The notes under the pieces were generated by a model, which worked only from the letters and a program-made list of their open reading frames with translations, was not told where the DNA came from and did no database searches. The position numbers and the translations under genes were made by a program. DNA of 64,000 nucleotides from Flavobacteriales bacterium (lineage in GTDB: Bacteria; Bacteroidota; Bacteroidia; Flavobacteriales_F; PHOS-HE28): NCBI GenBank assembly GCA_016704485.1, contig JADJAA010000001.1, positions 372,001 to 436,000 on the forward strand, in the 5' to 3' direction. Shown here one piece after another: positions 55,315 to 63,843 of this stretch (positions are counted from its first letter, which is position 1; each line of letters opens with the position of its first letter).

Positions 55315-56636
55315 TACGAGGCCCGGAGAACGTAGCCGCAAATTTCGATCGACCGATCCTGATCATGTACATCCTCTTGATGTTCATGGGATGGGCCAAT
55401 ATCTACGCCGCAGCTTACGATCCAGAACACGCCAGCATCTTCGATCAATCAAAAGAATATGGCAAGCAGGCCGTGTGGATGGGCGTGAGCCTTACGCTGG
55501 GAGCCATCATACTCATGGTGCGCGGCGACCTTATCCGCACCATGGCTTACGGGATCTACGGTGGCGTATTGGTGCTGCTAGTAGCAGTACTTATATTCGG
55601 GAAAGAAGTGAACGGAGCGCGCGCTTGGTTCGGTGTAGGTTCCTTCGGAATACAACCTGCGGAGTTCGCGAAATTCGCAACGGCACTTGCACTCTCTCGC
55701 TACCTCAGCGGACTGAAGGCCCTGGTGGATACACGCTCGCGACTGATCAGTGCGATCATCATCCTATCACCTGTCGCACTGATCATGTTGCAACCCGATA
55801 CCGGAACCGCATTGGTTTCCGGCGCGTTCATTCTTGTTCTGTATCGCGAAGGGCTATCCGGTAACGTTCTCCTCCTCGGTATTCTTGCAGCGTTCATGTC
55901 GGTGCTTGCGTTGATCCTCAAGGAATCGACCTTCGACCTGCCCTTCACCGACCGGGTTTTGACCGGACAGTATTTTCTGATGATCGTGATCGCCGTGTTC
56001 GCGATCGTTGCTTGGTTGTTCGTGCGCAGGTTCATCTTGAAACGTGAGGCCAAACGGATGTATAGCTACATCGTTATCGGTGCCTTGGCTTCGTTCGTAT
56101 TCATCGGTGGTGTGGATTATGCGTTCGAACATGTTCTTGCAAGCCACCAAAAAGATCGTATCCTGGTGATGATCGGGCAAATGGAAGACCCGCAGGGATT
56201 GGGGTACAACGTAAAGCAAAGCCAGACAGCGATCGGTAGTGGAGGCTTCGCTGGCAAAGGATACCTGGAAGGAACGTTGACCAAGTTCAAGTACGTACCC
56301 ATGCAAAGCACGGACTTTATTTTTTGCACGGTAGGTGAAGAATGGGGCTTTCTCGGCACTTCATTCGTGGTGATACTTTTCACCGTTCTGATCCTGCGCA
56401 TCATCCAGATCAGCGACCGGCAACGATCTCGGTTCACACGGATCTATGCCTATTGCGTGGCCAGCATCTTCTTCCTGCACATCATGATCAACGTGGGCAT
56501 GACCATTGGCCTTGCACCGGTGATAGGCATTCCCCTACCCTTCTTCAGCTACGGCGGTAGTAGTATGATCGCATTCACTATCTTACTTGGAATTCTCGTG
56601 CGGCTGGATGCCGAACGGCTGACCAATTTGAGGTAA
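55311..56636 (+). CDS. rodA: Rod shape-determining SEDS glycosyltransferase RodA
   Basis: Peptidoglycan polymerase of the inner membrane, partner of PBP2. 441 residues with about ten hydrophobic helices; hallmarks of SEDS proteins include GVGSFGIQPAEFAKFATALALSRYL (~residues 107-131), LMLQPDTGTALVSGAFI, FIFCTVGEEWGFLGTSFV and the end GIPLPFFSYGGSSMIAF. It is longer than the ~370 residues of E. coli RodA because of a loop between ~200 and 260, as is usual in Bacteroidota. Its stop overlaps the next ATG (TAATG). Confidence 0.96.
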   Translation: MIRGPENVAANFDRPILIMYILLMFMGWANIYAAAYDPEHASIFDQSKEYGKQAVWMGVSLTLGAIILMVRGDLIRTMAYGIYGGVLVLLVAVLIFGKEVNGARAWFGVGSFGIQPAEFAKFATALALSRYLSGLKALVDTRSRLISAIIILSPVALIMLQPDTGTALVSGAFILVLYREGLSGNVLLLGILAAFMSVLALILKESTFDLPFTDRVLTGQYFLMIVIAVFAIVAWLFVRRFILKREAKRMYSYIVIGALASFVFIGGVDYAFEHVLASHQKDRILVMIGQMEDPQGLGYNVKQSQTAIGSGGFAGKGYLEGTLTKFKYVPMQSTDFIFCTVGEEWGFLGTSFVVILFTVLILRIIQISDRQRSRFTRIYAYCVASIFFLHIMINVGMTIGLAPVIGIPLPFFSYGGSSMIAFTILLGILVRLDAERLTNLR

Positions 56637-58080
56637 TGAAACGCAACATCCTATTTGCAGTATTGTCCTTTTGCAGCTTTTTGTGCCATGCGCAACAAGC
56701 GTGGGTTGTAGATACAACGTTCCGCACGAACCTCCAATACCGGTCAATAACGGACATCGAATTCTACGACGACTACATACTGATCTCGGGCCTACTGAAA
56801 TTCTCAACAGTTTTTACCCCTTGCGGTTCCGCTAAAATTGACTATTCTGGAAACTTGATAGAATGCTTCTCAGGGGGGGGGGGGTCGTTCCTTGGTCGGA
56901 TCGGTATTATATTGGAATTGGACAATCCGTATTTCGAATGTTCCAAACCGGACTTCCTGACAACTCATTCGCGATCAGCTCTCCGTTTTATTACCCGGTT
57001 GATGGGGGGCAATTCGTGGTCTTGCCGGACGATAAGGTGTTGGTGACCGGCGGGCGCGATCTATACAGCACAGTAGACACTTCCTTGATCGGTGGAAACT
57101 TTTGTCTTACGCGCTATGACACATTAGGTAATTTGGATACTACGTTCCAGCATCGGCAGTGCCAAAATGGAGTTGCTCTACGGATCGTAGCATCACCAGA
57201 CGGTAAATTTCTGTTATCCGGTGTGCAAGGCATGTTCGATGGCCAACCTGTAGGTCGTATTTTCCGTGTTCTTCCCGATGGTGCATTGGATACTACCTTT
57301 CACACGAACATCGATTTCGGGTCAGCAACGGATTACTATTTCTACAACGATGGCCGCATTCTGGCAAGCGGTTGGTTCCACACGCCTGATATCCCGAATG
57401 ATACACTAGGCTTGGTGCGCCTTATGCCCGATGGCAGCATAGACCCTACTTTTAATTACGACCTCCGTTTTAGGTTATTCTCCAACAGCCTATCGTTAGG
57501 TGTTGTGCAGGGGATGTATACGTTGGACTCAGCTACGATCCTGCTTGGCGGCTCCTTCGCAACGCTCAACGAAGAATGGGTGGGTGGTGTTTGTGCAATT
57601 GACACCTCCGGGAATGTCCTACCCGAATATTTTCCTGGAACAAATTGCGATACGATCATTGGTCCAAATCCTGGCATAATAGCGTTAGGCATGCGTGATT
57701 TTGAAATGGGACCGGATGGAATGTTGTATGCCTACGGTTTTTTTCATGGCTTTGATGATGGCTACCAGAACCACCCGGACCAGACCATGATCATACGGTT
57801 GAAGCAGGTGAATGTGGGGGTGGAGGAGCAACGTCTTACTTCTGGCCGATTGGTGTTGCAACCCAACCCGGGCAGTGATCTGCTAGTGCTTCAATTTGCG
57901 AACCTTGCACCCAACGGCACTTTAGAAGTACTGGATATGGATGGTCGGTTGGTACACACTGCACCTGTGCGTTCGCCAGTTCTGCAGCTGGATGTTAGCG
58001 TTTGGGCACCGGGCTTATATGCGGTGCGGTATGCTGGCAAGGACGGCACAAGCTTAACCGAGCGCTGGGTGAAGCAGTAG
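56636..58080 (+). CDS. T9SS-sorted delta-60-like secreted protein, interrupted at a G12 tract
   Basis: The frame from 56636 begins with a signal peptide (MKRNILFAVLSFCSFLCHAQQ) and continues to a run of 12 G at 56873-56884. After that the correct frame is the one reading SDRYYIGIGQSVFRMFQTGLPD and on to 58080. Repaired, it has about 480 residues with delta-60-like repeats (LPDDKVLVTGGRD, SPDGKFLLSGVQGMFDGQ, YNDGRILASGWF, IDPTFNYD). It ends in a T9SS sorting domain (LVLQPNPGSDLLVLQF ... GLYAVRYAGKDGTSLTERWVKQ). Ten or thirteen G would restore the frame. This could be an off state of a slippage-variable gene or a base-call error. It follows rodA with a TAATG overlap, although it is not a cell-shape gene. 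Confidence 0.8.
56873..56884 (+). repeat. Homopolymeric G12 tract in a coding region
   Basis: Twelve consecutive G residues at the exact point where the frame must change from one ORF to the next; the longest homopolymer I noticed in the window. Confidence 0.9.
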
Positions 58081-58209
58081 GCTACTACTTGCGCGATCTT
58101 CAATTCATTTCATTTCTTACTAAAGCCTTAGTGGACTTTGTAGTCCACACTACGTGGCAGACCCGTAAATACCGGCGAGCAGTGCCTCCGCAGCGGGCAC
58201 ATAAATTGT
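58081..58209. other. Intergenic region before the ATPase gene
   Basis: Includes a small hairpin (GTGGACT/AGTCCAC, about 58132-58149). It leads into the tandem repeat next to the ATPase promoter. Confidence 0.5.
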
Positions 58210-58237
58210 GTGTTATAAATTATGTGTTATAAATTAT
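58201..58237 (+). repeat. Tandem 14-bp AT-rich repeats in front of the ATPase gene
   Basis: GTGTTATAAATTAT occurs twice head to tail (58210-58223, 58224-58237), preceded by a partial copy (ATAAATTGT). They lie directly before the -7 box, so they may bind a regulator or set promoter spacing. Confidence 0.8.
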
Positions 58238-58238
58238 G

Positions 58239-58246
58239 TACATTTG
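58239..58246 (+). promoter_or_regulatory. -7 box of the ATPase gene
   Basis: TACATTTG, a perfect TAnnTTTG match, ending only 4 bp before the ATG. The transcript would start at or next to the start codon (leaderless). Confidence 0.6.
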
Positions 58247-58250
58247 TTGA

Positions 58251-59366
58251 ATGGCATCCACCATCAACCCGTTCCTGTTACAAGGCTATGCCGGTCCAGA
58301 GACCTTCTGCGACCGGGTAACTGAACTTGCCTTCCTTCGGGAGGCCATGGCCAATCAGCGTAACGTGACCATCATTTCGCTACGGCGGATGGGTAAGACG
58401 GCGCTGATCCGGCATTTCTTCGCAGCCCAACGGAAGTTCACTCCCGTGTTCGTGGACCTGTACCGCACCACCGACCAGGCCGGCATGGTACTCCTTATCG
58501 TACAGGAAGCTTTGCGGCAAGTCGGCAAACCGACAAGCGCATTGTTGAAGGAAGTATCCCACGCCATGCGGTCCTTGGAGTTCAGCCTCAACTTCGACCC
58601 GCTCACCGGTCTTCCGGAATTGGGAGTATCCGCGCGGCCCAGCCTTAAACAGACCATGGCCTTGAACGAACTGTTCAACTACTTGGAACAACGGCGTAAA
58701 CCTGTTGTGATCGCCTTGGACGAATTCCAGCAAGTAACGCAATACCCGGAACAGAACACCGAGGCTTTGTTGCGCGAACACGTTCAAAAACTGCGCAATG
58801 TCCAGTTCATCTTCTCCGGTAGTGACAGGCGCATGATGCAAGCCATTTTTACCGAAGGGAAACGCCCATTCTTCCAAGCGACCGAACCCTTGCACTTGGG
58901 TCCGATCCCGAACGAAGCATACGTGGCATTCATCCTCACCCATTTCAAGCAAGGAAAACGCAAGATCGCTATCCAATTGGTCCACGATGGGCTTGCGTGG
59001 TGCCGTAACCACACCTATTACGTGCAATACCTGTTCAACCGGCTTTACGCAATGGGTTTAAGCACCTACACCGCTATGGATCTGGCAGGTATTCAGGAGA
59101 GCATTCTCAAGGAACGCGCCCCTGAATACATGACCTTAGCACGCTTGCTCAGTCCTAACCAAGCTGCACTGCTGAGCGCAGTGGCAAAGGAAGGTTCCGT
59201 AGAAACGCCGGGATCAATGGAATTCATCATCAAGCATCAGCTAAGCGCGATCAGCACCGTGCGGCAGAGTCTTAGCGTGTTGCTCGATAAGGAGTTGGTC
59301 CATCAAGAAGCAGGACAATACAGGGTCACTGATGTTTTCCTGGGGCATTGGTTAGCCTCCGCATGA
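58251..59366 (+). CDS. AAA-type ATPase with C-terminal winged-helix region (archaeal ATPase-like)
   Basis: A 371-residue P-loop ATPase of the STAND/archaeal-ATPase type. It shows FCDRVTELAFLREAMANQRN, Walker A SLRRMGKTALIRHFF (~residues 43-57), Walker B PVVIALDEFQQV (~151-162), a sensor-like IFSGSDRRMMQ, and a C-terminal helical/winged-helix part (AALLSAVAKEGSVETPGSMEFIIKHQLSAISTVRQSLSVLLDKELV). Such proteins occur as solitary, often multi-copy genes and are linked to mobile-element or defence-like roles in some contexts; the function of this one is unknown. It stands alone with its own repeat-marked promoter. Confidence 0.82.
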   Translation: MASTINPFLLQGYAGPETFCDRVTELAFLREAMANQRNVTIISLRRMGKTALIRHFFAAQRKFTPVFVDLYRTTDQAGMVLLIVQEALRQVGKPTSALLKEVSHAMRSLEFSLNFDPLTGLPELGVSARPSLKQTMALNELFNYLEQRRKPVVIALDEFQQVTQYPEQNTEALLREHVQKLRNVQFIFSGSDRRMMQAIFTEGKRPFFQATEPLHLGPIPNEAYVAFILTHFKQGKRKIAIQLVHDGLAWCRNHTYYVQYLFNRLYAMGLSTYTAMDLAGIQESILKERAPEYMTLARLLSPNQAALLSAVAKEGSVETPGSMEFIIKHQLSAISTVRQSLSVLLDKELVHQEAGQYRVTDVFLGHWLASA

Positions 59367-59399
59367 TATTGTGCCGGTGTGAAATGCATCCGGAAAGCA

Positions 59400-59426
59400 G
59401 AACGCCGGGCAAAAAGCCCGGCGTTC
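59400..59426. terminator. Bidirectional terminator hairpin
   Basis: GAACGCCGGGC pairs perfectly with GCCCGGCGTTC (11 bp) around AAAAA, between the convergent ends of the ATPase and ppiD genes. Confidence 0.8.
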
Positions 59427-59449
59427 AAAGATCATTAAGAAGATCGGTA

Positions 59450-61528
59450 TCAATAGAACTTGCTGCGATCGTCGGTTACACCAACTGCTTCGCGTAAGGC
59501 GTTGAACACTCCGTTCTCCGCGCGTCCACTAATTTTTTGTAGGAGTCCTTCGCGGTCCGCGGCAAGATCACCGGTTTCGCCAGCAGGATCAACTTTGGTC
59601 ATGCTCACAACGTACACCGCATTGTCTCCCTCCAACGGCACGCTGGTCTGGCCAGGCTGCAACGCAAAGATCTGTCCTATAACCTTAGTCTCCGTGAATC
59701 CTCCTGGAAGGTTGTTGCTGTTCAGCAATACGTCCGTTGCGTTCTGCACGGTAACTCCCATCGTGGATGCCAATGCATTGATGTCGGTCGTACCGGCCAT
59801 TTTCGCTTTCAACGCTGCGGCTTTCTTTTCTTTAATGACTGCGGCAGTGAATACTTCACGCACATCTTCCAATTGAGGAACGCCTTCTTCACGAATACCG
59901 GTCATGATGCCAACAACATAATTATCACCTGCATCCATCGGTTCGCTCACTTCGCCAAGTTTCGCACGATTGGCCCATGTGATAACGCTGTTCGACTGTT
60001 GAAGTCCAGGTACAGTACGCATATCCGAACGTAGCTCCTCAACCGGTGTGATCACCAACCCTGTAGTATCCGCAGCTGCTTTGAACGCTTCCGCTGTCTT
60101 ATTGCGCAAACTGAATTCGTTGGCTTTCTTATAGACTTCCTTGAACGTGGCAGGAGATGCCTTTAGCTGACGTTCCAATGCAACGACCCTGCGCTCTTTG
60201 CGATCGCGTTTGTCCAGGACCTCCACAATGTGAAATCCATAGGTGGTCTTTGCGATGGTGATCGCCCCTACTTTCTCGTCGAAACTTGCAGCAGTGAACT
60301 CGGGTACCATTTTCTCTTTACCGAACCATTCGTAAACACCACCGGTGCTGGTACTTCCCGGATCATCGCTGAACTTGGTGACCAAAGCCTCGAATTTGCT
60401 ACGATCCTTGCGGACAACTGCAAGCATGCTATCTGCACGTTGCTTTTGCTCATCTTCGGTCTTTCCTTGCTGTGTACTCAACAGAATGTGTCGTACACGT
60501 GCTTCCGGGATATCCGCTAGTTCTTTCACTTTCACCAGCTTCATCACTTCACCATCCACATACGGGCCAACCACTTCCCCTACCGCTGCATTCACGATCA
60601 GCGAATCATTGAGCGCATCGGCTGTTCCTTCCGTATAGGCAACAACGTTGTACGCACGACTATCGCTGTTTCCAACAACGAAGTTCGAATCATTCTCTGC
60701 ATTCTTGAACTCCACACGCAGTTCCATCATTTCTGAACGGATCTCTTGGCGATCTGCTTCCGTAGCAACCACTGGGAATGTTACGTATTCGAATTTCCGT
60801 GATGGTTTCTGCACATACTTCACATCGTTCTTGTGCTGTCCATAGTAACGGCTCAATTCCTGTTCGGAAACAGCATAAATGCTATCAGGCTCACTATCGT
60901 ACCGCTTTGCCACAAAGTTGAAGGTCGCTTTCGTAAGCTTGGCTTCGTATTCATCCTTTGCTTGTGCACGGTTCACGAAGATGCTCTTCTTTACCAGAGT
61001 TGTGTACTTTGAATACAGGCGGTTCTCACGGATACGGCGAGCTTGGATCTCATGGTAAACAGGTGCATTAAGCTGCACATTATTGAAGTAGGTCTTCAGC
61101 TTCTCTGGATCCAATTGACCATCTTCTCCTTGGAAATTCGGCTGGTTCCTAAAATCCGAAAGGATGTTATTCCCGAAACGGATATCATCATACTCGCTCT
61201 TGGTAAGAGAAAAACCAGCTGCTTCAACCTGTGGAAGCATCACTTTTTCCTTCACCATTTCCTGCCATACGCTGTTACGCACTTGATCGGTCATCTGCGC
61301 ATTGACCGTTTGTCCAAAATCGTTGCGATAGCTTTCCACTTCATCCGATACGCGATTCTCGAATGCAATACGCGGGATCTCTTCGCCGCCTACCACACCA
61401 AGTGCTTGATCTTGGCCACCACGCCCACTACCCGAGATGAATTCTCCAACAACGAACAACACCAACGCACCACCAACAAGCACCAACAATAGGCCGCTAC
61501 GCTCGCGGATCTTACCAATTATAGCCAT
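59450..61528 (-). CDS. ppiD: Membrane-anchored peptidyl-prolyl isomerase (SurA/PpiD type)
   Basis: A 692-residue periplasmic folding factor anchored in the inner membrane. From MAIIGKIRERSGLLLVLVGGALVLFVVGEF it has one transmembrane helix (~residues 11-31). A SurA_N-like helical region follows (~45-190, ALGVVGGEEIPRIAFENRV...EVESYRNDFGQTVNAQ). A parvulin domain lies at ~345-445 (RHILLSTQQGKTEDEQKQRADSML, FSDDPGSTSTGGVYEWFGKEKMVPEFTAASF, GFHIVEVLDKR), with further weak repeats after it. It is larger than E. coli PpiD (~620). The start at 61528 is chosen because the upstream ORF extension crosses the promoter box at 61551-61558. Confidence 0.92.
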   Translation of the reverse strand: MAIIGKIRERSGLLLVLVGGALVLFVVGEFISGSGRGGQDQALGVVGGEEIPRIAFENRVSDEVESYRNDFGQTVNAQMTDQVRNSVWQEMVKEKVMLPQVEAAGFSLTKSEYDDIRFGNNILSDFRNQPNFQGEDGQLDPEKLKTYFNNVQLNAPVYHEIQARRIRENRLYSKYTTLVKKSIFVNRAQAKDEYEAKLTKATFNFVAKRYDSEPDSIYAVSEQELSRYYGQHKNDVKYVQKPSRKFEYVTFPVVATEADRQEIRSEMMELRVEFKNAENDSNFVVGNSDSRAYNVVAYTEGTADALNDSLIVNAAVGEVVGPYVDGEVMKLVKVKELADIPEARVRHILLSTQQGKTEDEQKQRADSMLAVVRKDRSKFEALVTKFSDDPGSTSTGGVYEWFGKEKMVPEFTAASFDEKVGAITIAKTTYGFHIVEVLDKRDRKERRVVALERQLKASPATFKEVYKKANEFSLRNKTAEAFKAAADTTGLVITPVEELRSDMRTVPGLQQSNSVITWANRAKLGEVSEPMDAGDNYVVGIMTGIREEGVPQLEDVREVFTAAVIKEKKAAALKAKMAGTTDINALASTMGVTVQNATDVLLNSNNLPGGFTETKVIGQIFALQPGQTSVPLEGDNAVYVVSMTKVDPAGETGDLAADREGLLQKISGRAENGVFNALREAVGVTDDRSKFY

Positions 61529-61550
61529 TTGCCTTTTTTGAATAGGGGTG

Positions 61551-61558
61551 CAAATATA
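61551..61558 (-). promoter_or_regulatory. -7 box of ppiD
   Basis: On the minus strand TATATTTG followed by CACCCC, a perfect TAnnTTTG match, 22 bp before the ppiD ATG. Confidence 0.65.
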
Positions 61559-61640
61559 GGAGAGTAGACCCACTTGCAGGAGTTTGCTGACTCCAACCTT
61601 CCGATGAGCCCTACCTATGCTCAATATAACGTGTCCGTGG

Positions 61641-62903
61641 TCAATCGCTTATGAACCCGGTCTCGGGGTCCAGCACCTCCAACCGAACAAGGTCTATTCG
61701 ACTATGCACGACTTGGGCAATGGTCATGCGAAAAGGTGGTAGATCGATCACCTGGCCTTGTTCAGGCAGATCTCCCGTACTGTGAAGGATAAACCCTGCA
61801 AGTGTTTCATAATCATCGCGCTGGGGAATGGCCAACCGATACTTTTCCACCAAGTGTTCCACCTCTGCGCGAGCGCTCAGCAGGAATTCGTTGGGTCCGA
61901 GGCGTTCTTCGACCTCTTCATTACCCGTATCGTGCTCATCATCAATATCGCCAACGATCGTCTCCACCACATCCTCCATGGTGATTATACCCGCCGTACC
62001 GCCATATTCGTCTACCACAACAGCTACGTGGGAGCGTTGCTTAATGAACAATTGCAGCGCCTCATCCGCCGGCATGGTCCCAGGGATGAAATTCACAGGA
62101 CGTACAATTGCCTGAATGCTCTTCGGACGTCGGAACAATTCATATCCATGCACATAACCGAGGATCTTGTCGATACTCTCCTTGTACACAAGCATTTTGC
62201 TCATCCCGTTCTCAGCGAACCGGCTTTGGAGGGTCTGAACGCTCTCATCCACCTGTATGGCCTCGATCTCTGCACGCGGAACCATTAGGTCACGCACCTT
62301 TATCTTGCTCAATTCCAATGTATTACGAAAATACTCAACCTCCGCATCCAATGATTCATCGCCCTTGGGGACATTGCTGATGTCATTCAGGAATTCATCC
62401 AGGTCCACACGTCCAAATGCCTCCTGACCTGAAGTACCGCGCACCCCGAAGACTCTTAAGATCCCTTCCCCCATTGAGGTCACTACCATCATTGGCAGCC
62501 AAAAGACGGTGTAGATCACGCGCAAGGGGATCGCAAAGAGGCTGAGTGCCCTATCCGGGTCCATCCGGAATAGCAGTTTGGGCAAGAACTCTCCAAGAAT
62601 GAGTACTACGACCGTGCCGATCACTACCCGGACCACCAATTCAAACGCCGCTCCTTGGTTCAATATTGGCAGCATTTGGCCCATAACACTCGTAAACACC
62701 ACGCCATAGAGAACGAATGCCACGGCATTGCCAACGAGCAACGTACCTACGACCCGCGACGGGCGCTGCAGCATGTCGCCCAGCACCCGGGCCCAGATCG
62801 CGCCGCGCTTGCGCTCCAGCTCCAGATACAGCTTACTACTGCCGACCAAAGCAACTTCCAACCCCGAACAAAGGGCGGATATTGCGATGGACACAATGAT
62901 CAA
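61641..62903 (-). CDS. CNNM/CBS-domain (HlyC/CorC family) membrane protein
   Basis: About 420 residues: an N-terminal CNNM (DUF21) membrane domain with three or four helices (ISALCSGLEVALVGSSKL, VVGTLLVGNAVAFVLYGVVF, VVIGTVVVLILGEFLPKLLF), a CBS pair (~205-325, VRDLMVPRAEIEAIQVDESVQTL and DEYGGTAGIITMEDVVETIVGDI), and a CorC_HlyC domain (~340-415, FILHSTGDLPEQGQVIDLPPFRMTI). The family covers putative Mg/Co efflux proteins and the gliding protein GldE. The frame starts at a TTG (62903); an in-frame stop lies 36 bp upstream, and no ATG precedes the conserved helix, so the true start may be non-ATG or masked by an indel. Confidence 0.85.
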   Translation of the reverse strand: MIIVSIAISALCSGLEVALVGSSKLYLELERKRGAIWARVLGDMLQRPSRVVGTLLVGNAVAFVLYGVVFTSVMGQMLPILNQGAAFELVVRVVIGTVVVLILGEFLPKLLFRMDPDRALSLFAIPLRVIYTVFWLPMMVVTSMGEGILRVFGVRGTSGQEAFGRVDLDEFLNDISNVPKGDESLDAEVEYFRNTLELSKIKVRDLMVPRAEIEAIQVDESVQTLQSRFAENGMSKMLVYKESIDKILGYVHGYELFRRPKSIQAIVRPVNFIPGTMPADEALQLFIKQRSHVAVVVDEYGGTAGIITMEDVVETIVGDIDDEHDTGNEEVEERLGPNEFLLSARAEVEHLVEKYRLAIPQRDDYETLAGFILHSTGDLPEQGQVIDLPPFRMTIAQVVHSRIDLVRLEVLDPETGFISD

Positions 62904-63053
62904 GATGAGGTCAGTGGAGAGGATCGGTCCGTGGTATTAGGTATAAGATATGTTGAAGATCGGGGTAATTTGCAAAAGGCGGAGTTCTATCAAGAAGACC
63001 TTTGGGGTATGGATGAGCTGATCGATCGGTGAGCAGCCGTCCACAGATGACCA

Positions 63054-63257
63054 TCAACGGGCTTTGTCATCCAACGCCTCCAGCTTTTTGCGGGTCATTC
63101 TGCGAAAAACGAACATGGCCAGTGCGATCCCTGGAAATACCAACCATTGCTTTCCTGCATCGAATCCATCGGCAATGAGCACCCAGATCGCCGCTAAGGC
63201 CGTGCCTATCGCAACAGCCAACCAGAAATGTTCCATGAACCTATTGATCTTCCGCAT
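63054..63257 (-). CDS. Small membrane protein
   Basis: About 67 residues with two hydrophobic helices (WLAVAIGTALAAIWVLIADGF and WLVFPGIALAMFVF) and a basic end (RRMTRKKLEALDDKAR). The ATG at 63257 overlaps the end of lptC by 17 bp; the ATG at 63236, 4 bp after the lptC stop, is an alternative. It is co-oriented between lptC and the CNNM transporter. Function unknown. Confidence 0.7.
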   Translation of the reverse strand: MRKINRFMEHFWLAVAIGTALAAIWVLIADGFDAGKQWLVFPGIALAMFVFRRMTRKKLEALDDKAR

Positions 63258-63843
63258 CGGTCGACAAGGTATCACCCTCGCCCAAATGTAGTGTGCCGGT
63301 CACTTTTTTGATCGTGTACCGACTAAAGTCTTCAACAGCCTCCAGCCCTTGACCATGAACAACATTCAACCCTCGTTGTACCCTTACCGCCTTATCGGTG
63401 CGTACCATGGCGCTGTCCTGATGCCAACTGAGCTGTTCGGTCTCTAAGCGCTCCCCTTTGGCATTGACGAATACCACTTGCTCAAAAACCTCCATACGTT
63501 GCTGCTTGGGAAGTATGGTGCCGCGCCGCGCAGTAAGTGTACTACCCGGGTTACCTACACTATCGAAAAAAACCAATTCAAGACCATCGCTGAGCTCAGT
63601 ATGCTTTGGCTCTACCGCGAATTCTTCGATCTTTCCAGCGCGCAATCGATTCCGTACTCGCCCACTATCAGTGAAGAAATACTCCGCTTCGAATGTTACC
63701 CGGTCCGGAGAAGCAAGTGGTAACTCCACCGCTGCAACATTATCCAGATCGTTCTTACAGCTCACCATGGCCAGTAACCCGAACAGGCCAATGGCACCAA
63801 TGAACGTCAATCGATCCGGCGCTTTTTGAACCATTGGTCCCAT
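63241..63843 (-). CDS. lptC: LPS export periplasmic protein LptC
   Basis: Bitopic/lipoprotein-like component that links the LptBFG transporter to LptA in lipopolysaccharide transport. About 200 residues from MGPMVQKAPDRLTF; a hydrophobic segment with a lipobox-like Cys (IGLFGLLAMVSC) precedes the beta-jellyroll (RVTFEAEYFFTDSGRVRNRLRAGKIEEF, LVFFDSVGNPGSTLTARRGTILPKQQRMEVFEQVVFVNAKGERLETEQL, ARVQRGLNVVHGQGLEA-like repeats). This is the Bacteroidota form. The start could also be 63834. It overlaps the end of the preceding gene. Confidence 0.88.
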   Translation of the reverse strand: MGPMVQKAPDRLTFIGAIGLFGLLAMVSCKNDLDNVAAVELPLASPDRVTFEAEYFFTDSGRVRNRLRAGKIEEFAVEPKHTELSDGLELVFFDSVGNPGSTLTARRGTILPKQQRMEVFEQVVFVNAKGERLETEQLSWHQDSAMVRTDKAVRVQRGLNVVHGQGLEAVEDFSRYTIKKVTGTLHLGEGDTLSTDAEDQ

